Source: Candidatus Bathyarchaeota archaeon
GTDB taxonomy: Archaea > Thermoproteota > Bathyarchaeia > 40CM-2-53-6
NCBI GenBank assembly: GCA_005888695.1
Contig: VBBH01000198.1
Span: 1-11,944, forward strand
Direction: 5' to 3'
Length of the DNA: 11,944 nt
The notes beneath the pieces were generated by a model, which was not told the DNA's origin, searched no databases, and worked only from the letters and a program-made list of their open reading frames with translations. The translations under genes and the position numbers were made by a program. Positions 6,371 to 11,944 of the stretch are shown in pieces (positions within the stretch are counted from its first letter, which is position 1; each line of letters starts with the position of its first letter).

Positions 6371-8656
6371 CTAGACCGCAACAAGACTCTTCTCGACTCT
6401 TTTCAACAGTACAGCGTTCGTTGCAACTATTATCGAAGATGCACTCATTAGCAGTGCAGATATCTCCGGTGCCAATATTATCCCATAATTGGGGTAGAGA
6501 ATGCCAGCAGCCACGGGAATAGCCAGAAGATTATAGAACGAAGCCCAAAACAGATTCTGTTTCATTTTTGAGACCGTGGCCTTACTCAACCTGATGGCTC
6601 TCAAAACGTCCGCCGGATCAGATTTCATCAAGACAACTTTCGCCGTCTCAATCGCAACATCAGTCCCTGCGCCGATGGCAATGCCGACGTCTGCTTGTGC
6701 GAGCGCTGGTGCGTCATTCACACCATCTCCAACCATCGCAACGAACTTGCCCTCATCCTGTAGTTTCTTGGCATACTTCGCCTTGTCCCCCGGCAACACT
6801 TCTGAAAAGACACGGGTAATTCCCAATGTGTTGGCCACAGCCTGAGCAGTTCCAGAATTGTCTCCGGTGATCATCGCCGTTTCAATGCCCAGTTCCTTCA
6901 ATCTGTCGACGGCTCTTCTTGCTGTGGGCTTTACCGGATCTGCAGCGCCGATTACGGCCGAAAGCCTGTTATCAACTGCAAGAAGTATGAGGGTTTCTCC
7001 CCTCTGAAGAAAAGCGTCTATCCGTCTCTGAAGGGCCGAGGTATCCACCCCGTTCTGCTTCATCAACCTAGGCGTTCCTACAAGCAACTGCCTTCCTTCC
7101 ACCTTCGCTTTCACCCCCAGACCGGAAAGATTCTCGAATTGTTCGATCTTCGTAGGAAGTAGAAGTTTCATCCTCTCCGCTTCTTCTAGTACAGCTCTGC
7201 TCAGAGGGTGGTTTGACTCGATCTCTGCAGCACCGACCAGTCTCAATGCATCGTTCTCGTCTATACCCTCAGCTACTGCGATGTCCACAATCTTGGGCTT
7301 ACCCTGCGTTAGCGTTCCGGTCTTGTCGAACACTATCGATTGGATTCTGGAGATTTGTTCCAGAGTAGGTGCGTCTTTGATGAGAATGTTGTACTTCGCG
7401 CCCAATCCAGTGCCGACTGCCACCGCTGTCGGCGTGGCCAGTCCAAGAGCGTCGGGACAGGCAATAACGATAGTGGAAATGGCAAAGGTCAGTGCTAGCA
7501 ACAACGTTTGTCTCATTACGAAAAACCAGAACAGGAAAGTGATCAGCCCGGAGCCGATTGCAGTTATCACGAGGTATCCGGCAAATCGGTCTGCTAGTTT
7601 CTGCGCGGGAGCTTTCGAATTTTGTGCAGTTTCGACCAGCTTTACTATCTGGGCGAGAGCTGTGTCTTCACCTACCTTTGCCGCCTCGAATTTGACCGAA
7701 CCAGACTGGTTGATCGATCCGCCAATAACATCGTCGCCTGGTTCCTTAGAGACGGGAATCGACTCGCCTGTTACAAGAGATTCGTCAATGGATGTCTCAC
7801 CCTCGATGATTTTTCCATCGACTGGAACTCTGTCTCCGGGTTTTAGGACAATAATATCCCCAATTTTCACGTTTGAGGTAGGAACCGTCTCCTCTCTTTC
7901 ATCGCGCAGAACCCTAGCCTGTGGCGGCACCAGATTGAATAGTGCTTGTAATGCATTGGTTGTTCCCCGTCGTGATTTCATCTCCATCCAGTGGCCGAAG
8001 AGGACAAATGTTACGAGAAGAGCTGTCGCTTCGTAATACGAATCTCGACTGCCTAGGATTGTTAAGACCACGCTGAACCCGTACGAGGCTGTAATACCAA
8101 CGGCAATCAATACAGCCATGTTCAATGTTCTTTGTTGGAGCGCCTTGTAGCTCGAATAGAGAAAGATCCAGCCGGAATAGAAGAACAAGGGAGTGGTTAG
8201 AATGAACAATAGAAACGGAATCGGAATCGGTGCGAAGGGCCGAAAGCCGAGAACAAATGCGCCTACAGGCGAGTAGAGGATTATTGGAATCGAGAGAATC
8301 AAAGCAAAGAAAAATTTGCGTCGGATATCAAGTTCCATCAATCTTGCCATCTCTCTCCCTGCAATACCGGTGTGTTCCATGCCCATCGTCATTGTCATGC
8401 TCGTTTTGAATGACTGCCAACGCGACATTCGATTGGATGGTTTCATCTGGTGCTCGTGGTCTTGATGTGTTGCCATACCTCCGTCGGCCATCAAGACAAG
8501 TTGCATCCCACACTTTGGACAATGGCCCGGAGAGTTGGACCTGATCTCAGGATGCATCGGACAGGTGTAGATGACACGCGAATTCCTATCAGCTTGCGAA
8601 TGAGTATGGTGTTCCGTAGAGGTTGTCACCGGAATTTCCTTCACAATTTCTTCCAT
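6371..8656 (-). CDS. Copper-type P1B ATPase (CopB-like) with a CPD transport motif
   Basis: ATP-driven heavy-metal exporter in the cell membrane, 761 residues. The N-terminus has no HMA domain. Instead it carries a heavy-metal-binding zinc-ribbon-like segment YTCPMHPE...HCPKCGM (30-51; C32, C46, C49), then a His/Met-rich stretch (about 60-95, with MTMTMGMEH), as in CopB-type pumps. Eight membrane helices surround the usual domains: TGES (296-299, actuator), DKTGTLT (444-450; D444 phosphorylated), HP (483-484) and GDGVND (643-648). Helix 6 reads ACPDALGLATPTA, giving CPD (400-402) where copper pumps have CPC or CPH; the GAC codon is clear in the DNA. Helix 7 has YN (708-709) and helix 8 has MSASS (737-741), as in copper pumps. 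Copper or silver is the likely cargo, but the Asp makes it uncertain. The ATG start lies in a region divergent from the ferredoxin gene. Confidence 0.93.
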   Translation of the reverse strand: MEEIVKEIPVTTSTEHHTHSQADRNSRVIYTCPMHPEIRSNSPGHCPKCGMQLVLMADGGMATHQDHEHQMKPSNRMSRWQSFKTSMTMTMGMEHTGIAGREMARLMELDIRRKFFFALILSIPIILYSPVGAFVLGFRPFAPIPIPFLLFILTTPLFFYSGWIFLYSSYKALQQRTLNMAVLIAVGITASYGFSVVLTILGSRDSYYEATALLVTFVLFGHWMEMKSRRGTTNALQALFNLVPPQARVLRDEREETVPTSNVKIGDIIVLKPGDRVPVDGKIIEGETSIDESLVTGESIPVSKEPGDDVIGGSINQSGSVKFEAAKVGEDTALAQIVKLVETAQNSKAPAQKLADRFAGYLVITAIGSGLITFLFWFFVMRQTLLLALTFAISTIVIACPDALGLATPTAVAVGTGLGAKYNILIKDAPTLEQISRIQSIVFDKTGTLTQGKPKIVDIAVAEGIDENDALRLVGAAEIESNHPLSRAVLEEAERMKLLLPTKIEQFENLSGLGVKAKVEGRQLLVGTPRLMKQNGVDTSALQRRIDAFLQRGETLILLAVDNRLSAVIGAADPVKPTARRAVDRLKELGIETAMITGDNSGTAQAVANTLGITRVFSEVLPGDKAKYAKKLQDEGKFVAMVGDGVNDAPALAQADVGIAIGAGTDVAIETAKVVLMKSDPADVLRAIRLSKATVSKMKQNLFWASFYNLLAIPVAAGILYPNYGIILAPEISALLMSASSIIVATNAVLLKRVEKSLVAV

Positions 8657-8668
8657 TTATGGAGAGAA

Positions 8669-8773
8669 TAAATCTTCCATCATCTAATGTTGCACATCTC
8701 TTTATGTCGGCGTATAGAACCCTGTTGATGATACTCCTTACGAAACACTTTCCACAGAAATCGTGAAGATTTA
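8669..8773. promoter_or_regulatory. Divergent promoter with mirrored GAAGATTTA elements
   Basis: GAAGATTTA occurs twice in opposite orientation: on the - strand at 8669-8677, heading to the ATPase, and on the + strand at 8765-8773, heading to the ferredoxin. The arms are perfect over 9 bases. A shorter nested pair, ATCATC (8679-8684) and GATGAT (8727-8732), lies inside. The + strand copy is centred about 27 bases before the TTG at 8796, the spacing of a TATA box with a leaderless start. The - strand copy is only about 15 bases from the ATPase ATG at 8656, so there it may be an operator or point to a start further in, such as the GTG at 8644. Confidence 0.45.
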
Positions 8774-8795
8774 GGTGGGATAGCTGAAGATCAAC

Positions 8796-9176
8796 TTGAG
8801 TCGGGTCCCGAAAGAGACACATGCTCAGGACACGAGTCCCCACAGAAAACCCAAAAAGACTACTGGTGAAGAAAATACCGTCTCGGTAGTCGCTCCAATC
8901 TCCGGGGCTAGTGTTCTAGCTCTTCGGCAAAGAGGAGAGAAAGAACTAACGACATCGGACGAGAGAAGGCTCTCCATCAGGATTATTGAAAGCAAATGCA
9001 TGGGAGCGGAGAGCTGTGTCATTGTCGCTCCCTCTGTCTTCGCTCTCGACGTAAAGCAACTGGGGCTATTCAGGAAGGGTAACGAACCGCTTGGGGTGAA
9101 GGATGTAGCTGATAGAACTGTTGGGAGCGAAACGATTATTCTCGCCGCCAAGTCGTGTCCCTTCAAGGCGATCTAA
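8796..9176 (+). CDS. Ferredoxin, single cluster with three cysteines
   Basis: Small electron carrier, 126 residues. The ferredoxin domain occupies the second half: IRIIESKCMGAESC (61-74), VIVAPSVFALD (75-85) and SCPFKAI (120-126). Ligand cysteines are C68, C74 and C121. The position that usually holds the second cysteine of CxxCxxC is Ala (A71), and C(x5)C followed by AP.VF.LD is the pattern of 3Fe-4S ferredoxins that serve P450s and similar oxidases. A 3Fe-4S cluster, or 4Fe-4S with a non-Cys ligand, is inferred. The N-terminal 55 residues are polar, rich in Lys and Thr, and unlike the family; they may be a flexible extension. Start: TTG at 8796 is the first usable start after an in-frame TAG at 8781; the only later ATG lies inside the cluster motif, so it cannot be the start. 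It diverges from the copper-type ATPase. The redox partner is unknown. Confidence 0.83.
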   Translation: MSRVPKETHAQDTSPHRKPKKTTGEENTVSVVAPISGASVLALRQRGEKELTTSDERRLSIRIIESKCMGAESCVIVAPSVFALDVKQLGLFRKGNEPLGVKDVADRTVGSETIILAAKSCPFKAI

Positions 9177-9273
9177 GTTAAGGACGCAGAAACTGGAGAG
9201 GAGTTAGCAGGAGATCCCTGGTAGCCGAAGCTTGAAAAGCCCACTCTGGCAAGACTTCCCCTTGGAATCACAA

Positions 9274-9426
9274 ATGGAGGATCATCGCGTAGGCCCGAAA
9301 AGCGCCGTGACCTTGGACGAACTCTCCGTGGAGAATAAAACGGGCAATTCCATAATTGTCCGATATGATGCACAACACAGACATCTGCAAGTTGTTGATT
9401 GTTGCCTAGAAGAACAGGGAAAATAG
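9274..9426 (+). CDS. Small hypothetical protein, about 50 aa
   Basis: Unrecognised. From ATG at 9274 it encodes a 50-residue soluble polypeptide with SIIVRYDAQHRHLQVVDCC near the end, an alternating pattern that could form two beta strands, and a terminal CC pair followed by LEEQGK. A TTG at 9232 would add 14 residues. It lies 97 bases after the ferredoxin stop on the same strand and is followed within 30 bases by a hairpin plus T6, so a transcript probably ends here. That supports a real gene, but the length and lack of a clear family keep the call weak. Confidence 0.4.
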   Translation: MEDHRVGPKSAVTLDELSVENKTGNSIIVRYDAQHRHLQVVDCCLEEQGK

Positions 9427-9431
9427 GCACA

Positions 9432-9459
9432 AGTCCATCCTCGGACTAGTCACTTTTTT
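9432..9459 (+). terminator. Hairpin plus T6 terminator
   Basis: AGTCC (9432-9436) pairs with GGACT (9443-9447) around a 6-base loop, and six T follow at 9454-9459. It lies just after the stop of the small ORF at 9426. Archaeal transcription often ends at such T-runs, so this likely ends the ferredoxin transcript. Confidence 0.55.
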
Positions 9460-9765
9460 GCACGCAAACTACGCACCCCTCTCGTGCACATTCAATAGGT
9501 TTCTGCCAACAAGGAAGGGTGTGACCATAAGCACATAGGGCGAGTCCGTGAAGATCCCGGTCAGCCGAAGAACCCGCCTGGTCGACGCTGCGAGCCCAAT
9601 TTCCACACCGTGGTTAACGGTCGTCATTAACAAAATGTATAGCTCGCACTACTCAGCTTCCACCCCCGAGATGTTAGATGACCATTATGTTGCCCGTGAC
9701 TTGGCCAAATCTTCCGAGGGCGAAGGACAGCCTGGTTCAGATGTATGTCTAAATGTACGGAACCA
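9460..9765. other. Intergenic stretch without a convincing gene
   Basis: About 300 bases between the T6 terminator and the cadC promoter. An open frame from GTG at 9548 to 9796 exists but has no recognisable composition or motif and runs into the cadC promoter, so I do not accept it. Minor symmetry is present: TGCACG (9459-9464) with CGTGCA (9483-9488), and ACCGT (9607-9611) with ACGGT (9617-9621). I see no RNA gene, repeat array or mobile-element end. The stretch could be the decayed remains of a gene or a junction where the cad genes were inserted. Confidence 0.4.
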
Positions 9766-9792
9766 TTGCTTAATATGTGAACAGTTATGCAA
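9766..9792 (+). promoter_or_regulatory. cadC promoter and likely CadC operator
   Basis: TTGCTTAA (9766-9773) and TTATGCAA (9785-9792) form an inverted repeat with 7 of 8 positions matching and an 11-base spacer containing ATGTGAACA, reminiscent of SmtB/CadC half-sites. Inside it, TTAATATG (9770-9777) is a TATA-like box centred 27 bases before the ATG at 9801, the spacing of a leaderless archaeal transcript. A bound repressor would cover the TATA box, giving simple metal-relieved self-repression of the cadC-cadA operon. Confidence 0.55.
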
Positions 9793-9800
9793 CTAATCCT

Positions 9801-10178
9801 ATGTCGAAAACAGCCACCATCGTGAGGGAAGGCGAGTCTTGCGAGGTTACATGCATCAACCCTGGTAAGGTCAGGTCGCTCGCTCGTTCTCTTCCGAGGA
9901 CAAGCGCGGTCGAGCGGATTTCCGGCATATTCCAGATCATGAGCGACCCTAGCCGTCTCAAGATCCTTCACTGCGTATCTCAGGGAGATGTTTGCGTGTG
10001 CGACCTTTCGGCGGTTCTGGGAATGAACGTGTCCGCTGTTTCCCACCAGCTCCGACTGCTGAGAGCTCTCAACCTGGTCAAGTCGAGGCGTGACGGCCGG
10101 ATAGTGTACTACTCCCTATCGGACGAGCATGTAGGCGAACTGATGAGAATGGGTCTCGAGCATGAACGTGAAAACTGA
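9801..10178 (+). CDS. cadC: CadC-type metal-sensing repressor (ArsR/SmtB family)
   Basis: Winged-helix repressor that releases DNA when it binds Cd, Pb or Zn; 125 residues from ATG at 9801. Both known metal sites of CadC can be traced. The alpha-3N site has CEVTC at the N-terminus (C14, C18) and DVCVCD in the recognition-domain helix (C65, C67). The alpha-5 site has DEH (D108, H110) and, 11 residues on, H121 with E124, the same spacing as D101/H103/H114/E117 in Staphylococcus CadC. SAVSHQLRLLRALNLV is the typical ArsR DNA-recognition helix, followed by the wing RRDGRIVYYSL. An in-frame GTG at 9777 would add 8 residues but lies inside the proposed TATA box and operator, so the ATG is preferred. 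The next gene, a Zn/Cd ATPase, starts 17 bases before this gene ends. A lineage whose ordinary Zn homeostasis uses this sensor cannot be excluded. Confidence 0.93.
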   Translation: MSKTATIVREGESCEVTCINPGKVRSLARSLPRTSAVERISGIFQIMSDPSRLKILHCVSQGDVCVCDLSAVLGMNVSAVSHQLRLLRALNLVKSRRDGRIVYYSLSDEHVGELMRMGLEHEREN

Positions 10179-11944
10179 CGCAACAGAGTGCGAGCTTTGC
10201 TCCGTCCATGCTCCGGAAGACTCGGAGTCGGGCTGGGAGAAGCACAGAGTTCTCGTCATAGCCGCTTCAACGGCTCTGTTCGGCGCTGCGTTCGGTGTCG
10301 AGTACTTGACAAGAAACGTACTTTACGGCCACGCAGTCTTTCTTGCGGTCATTCTATTCTCAGGCCGCGAGATAATCGGGGCCGCTTTCAGCTCGGTTAT
10401 TCGTAGAAGGCTAGACGTCAACTTCCTCATGACGGTTGCGGCTTTCGGGGCCTTCGCCATCGGCCAGGCGGACGAGGGAGCCGCGGTCATGTACCTCTTC
10501 TCCCTCGCTGAGTACTTGGAGAATGTGGCTTCTGACAAGGTAAGGAGTTCCATCGCTGGACTGCTCAAACTCTCGCCCAGCTCCGCTACGATAAGGGTCA
10601 ACGACGGAGAAGTTGAGAAACACATTCACGATGTGGCTGTTGGAGATGTCGCCCTCGTCAGGCCTGGACAGAGGATACCCGTTGACGGACTCGTAGTGAG
10701 CGGGTCCTCATCAGTCAACCAGGCAGTGATAACTGGCGAATCGGTACCTGTGGACAGGGAAGTGGGAAGCGAGGTCTTCGCGGGAAGCATCAACGAAGAG
10801 GGCTTTCTAGAGATCAAAGCGACCAAGCCGACCACTGAGACGGTCATCTCGAAAGTTGTCAGGCTCGTCCAGCAGGCTCAGTCCGAGAGGTCACCCACAG
10901 AGAGCTTTGTGGAACGATTCGCCAAGTACTACACTCCCCTAGTTGTGGTCGCCGCCATATCGGTGGCGCTCGTTCCCCCACTCACCTTGGGAGCGAGTTT
11001 CACCACTTGGTTCTACAGGGCGTTGATCTTGCTTGTTGTTTCGTGTCCGTGCGCACTGACCATCTCAACTCCGGTATCCATGGCTTCCGCTATCACGGCC
11101 GCCGCCAGCAACGGTGTGCTCGTGAAGGGTGGAAAGTACGTGGAAGGTCTTGCGAGAGTCAAAACGTTCGTCTTCGACAAGACAGGCACGCTGACCAGGG
11201 GAAGGCTCGACGTCGCGGACGTGGTTTCCTTCAGCCTCTCCCCCACAGAGGTTCTCCAGCTCGCGGCCTCGTTAGAAGCGAAGTCGGAACACCCGATTGC
11301 TAGGGCGATCGTGGAGAAGGCTAAGGCAGAGAGGGTAACGCTTGTTCCTGTCAAAGAGTTCAATTCGATTCCTGGAAAAGGACTCGAAGGCATGGTCGAC
11401 AGCAGAAGTGTAGTGATGGGCAAGCAGGAGCTCTTTCAGAACATCCCTGACAAGATACTCAACAAAATCCGGGGGCTCCAGGCCCAGGGCAAGACCACGG
11501 TGATGCTGGGGGTCAGAAATGAGATTGTTGGACTCCTCGCTCTGAAAGACAGGGTGAAGGATGCTGCAGCCGGAGCCATAGAGGAGCTGAAGGCGAGAGG
11601 CGTGCAGTCCGTAATAATCAGCGGGGACAATGAGGCGACGACCGCCGCTCTTGCGAGAGATGTTGGTGTGGACCACTTCCACGCTGACCTTCTTCCTGAG
11701 GACAAGCTAGAAGAGATTTCCCATCTGAAGGAGAAATATGGTAGCGTCGCTATGGTGGGCGACGGAGTCAACGATGCGCCCGCTCTCGCAAAGGCGAACG
11801 TGGGCATAGCCATGGGTGTCCTTGGAAGCGACGTTTCCATAGAAACGGCCGACATCGCACTGATGCGGGACGATCTGTCGAAGGTCCCTTACGTAGTCGA
11901 CCTGAGCCGGAACACTCTCAGGGTCGTCAAGCAGAACATAACAG
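10162..11944 (+). CDS. cadA: Zn/Cd/Pb-type P1B ATPase, 3' end beyond window
   Basis: Heavy-metal exporter in the cell membrane; 594 residues are visible and the frame stays open to the window edge. The N-terminus has no HMA domain, only TECELCSVH (C10, C13), a possible minimal metal site. Membrane helices follow at about 28-47, 57-70 and 86-118. Then come TGES (191-194), SCPCALTISTPVS (294-306; CPC at 295-297), DKTGTLT (339-345; D339 phosphorylated), HP (377-378) and GDGVND (533-538). CPCAL.ISTP, rather than CPCALGLATP, is the mark of Zn/Cd/Pb pumps. The last two membrane helices, expected after about residue 590, are cut off. ATG at 10162 is the first start after an in-frame TGA at 10144 and overlaps cadC by 17 bases, which implies translational coupling and shared control by CadC. 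Third codon positions look more G/C-rich than in the copper-type pump, a possible sign of transfer. Co(II) transport is a weaker alternative. Confidence 0.94.
   Translation, partial: MNVKTDATECELCSVHAPEDSESGWEKHRVLVIAASTALFGAAFGVEYLTRNVLYGHAVFLAVILFSGREIIGAAFSSVIRRRLDVNFLMTVAAFGAFAIGQADEGAAVMYLFSLAEYLENVASDKVRSSIAGLLKLSPSSATIRVNDGEVEKHIHDVAVGDVALVRPGQRIPVDGLVVSGSSSVNQAVITGESVPVDREVGSEVFAGSINEEGFLEIKATKPTTETVISKVVRLVQQAQSERSPTESFVERFAKYYTPLVVVAAISVALVPPLTLGASFTTWFYRALILLVVSCPCALTISTPVSMASAITAAASNGVLVKGGKYVEGLARVKTFVFDKTGTLTRGRLDVADVVSFSLSPTEVLQLAASLEAKSEHPIARAIVEKAKAERVTLVPVKEFNSIPGKGLEGMVDSRSVVMGKQELFQNIPDKILNKIRGLQAQGKTTVMLGVRNEIVGLLALKDRVKDAAAGAIEELKARGVQSVIISGDNEATTAALARDVGVDHFHADLLPEDKLEEISHLKEKYGSVAMVGDGVNDAPALAKANVGIAMGVLGSDVSIETADIALMRDDLSKVPYVVDLSRNTLRVVKQNIT

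Noticed and set aside
7281..8036. 251-codon open frame on the + strand
   Set aside because: It lies wholly opposite the copper-type ATPase, whose motifs are complete. The translation is Ser/Thr/Ala-rich with no domain, so it is an antisense shadow.
9173..9430. 85-codon open frame on the - strand
   Set aside because: It is opposite the small + strand ORF, is Arg/Ser/Pro-rich without pattern, and would start inside the region of the + strand T-run terminator.
9548..9796. 82-codon open frame starting with GTG
   Set aside because: It shows no recognisable family or organised composition, has a poor start, and runs through the TATA box and operator of cadC.
9777..9800. GTG start giving CadC 8 extra residues
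   Set aside because: The codon lies inside the inverted repeat and TATA-like element. The ATG at 9801 has exact leaderless spacing, and the extra residues add nothing conserved.
9627..10046. 139-codon open frame on the - strand across the cadC region
   Set aside because: It overlaps a well-supported CadC gene in antisense and has no coherent domain.
10188..10406. 72-codon open frame on the + strand
   Set aside because: It lies in another frame of the Zn/Cd ATPase, whose frame is open from 10162 to the window end with all expected motifs.
1..11944. tRNA or rRNA genes, CRISPR arrays, insertion sequences
   Set aside because: I looked for cloverleaf arms, regular spaced repeats, transposase-like proteins and terminal repeats. 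None was convincing on either strand.

Overview
The window most likely comes from an archaeon. The genes point that way: a stomatin/NfeD protease pair of the Pyrococcus PH1511/PH1510 kind, an archaeal-looking AMP-forming acetyl-CoA synthetase, and a small basic protein with a compact YABBY/HMG-box-like motif. The promoters agree: several starts have an A/T-rich TATA-like element about 27 bases ahead and no clear Shine-Dalgarno, and TTG is used as a start at least twice. A member of the Nitrososphaeria/Thaumarchaeota or a related TACK lineage is my best guess. It rests on family resemblance only; no rRNA, tRNA or other marker is present.

Layout. (1) 1-2665: a promoter region with overlapping inverted repeats, acetyl-CoA synthetase, and an unrecognised 138-residue helical protein, all on the + strand. 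A hairpin at 2685-2710 closes this side. (2) 2788-5938, all on the - strand: a 67-residue small exported or membrane protein, then a tight two-gene operon (NfeD-type Ser/Lys membrane protease followed 3 bases later by a stomatin/slipin), then the YABBY/HMG-like protein behind its own promoter. (3) 6034-9426, a metal and redox section: a thioredoxin-fold protein with two CxxC motifs (+) converges on a copper-type P1B ATPase (-), which diverges from a three-cysteine ferredoxin (+) and a small unknown ORF (+). (4) 9427-9800: a stretch with no convincing gene, starting with a T-run terminator and ending in a promoter/operator. (5) 9801-11944: a CadC-type ArsR-family sensor overlapping by 17 bases a Zn/Cd/Pb-type P1B ATPase that runs off the window edge.

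How the parts fit. Two P1B pumps of different classes lie close together. One looks copper-type but has the rare CPD triplet in place of CPC/CPH in its transport helix. The other is a CPC Zn/Cd/Pb pump run by a regulator that keeps both known CadC/SmtB metal sites. The thioredoxin-like protein and ferredoxin beside the copper-type pump suggest thiol or redox handling linked to metal stress; this is inferred from position. The slipin/NfeD pair is a membrane quality-control module, with an intact catalytic dyad in the protease and a PME-containing hydrophobic tail in the slipin like the known cleavage target. Most items belong to known families. The points most worth a second look are the CPD pump, the YABBY/HMG-like protein, the repeated promoter element between pump and ferredoxin, and the leaderless self-regulated cadC promoter.
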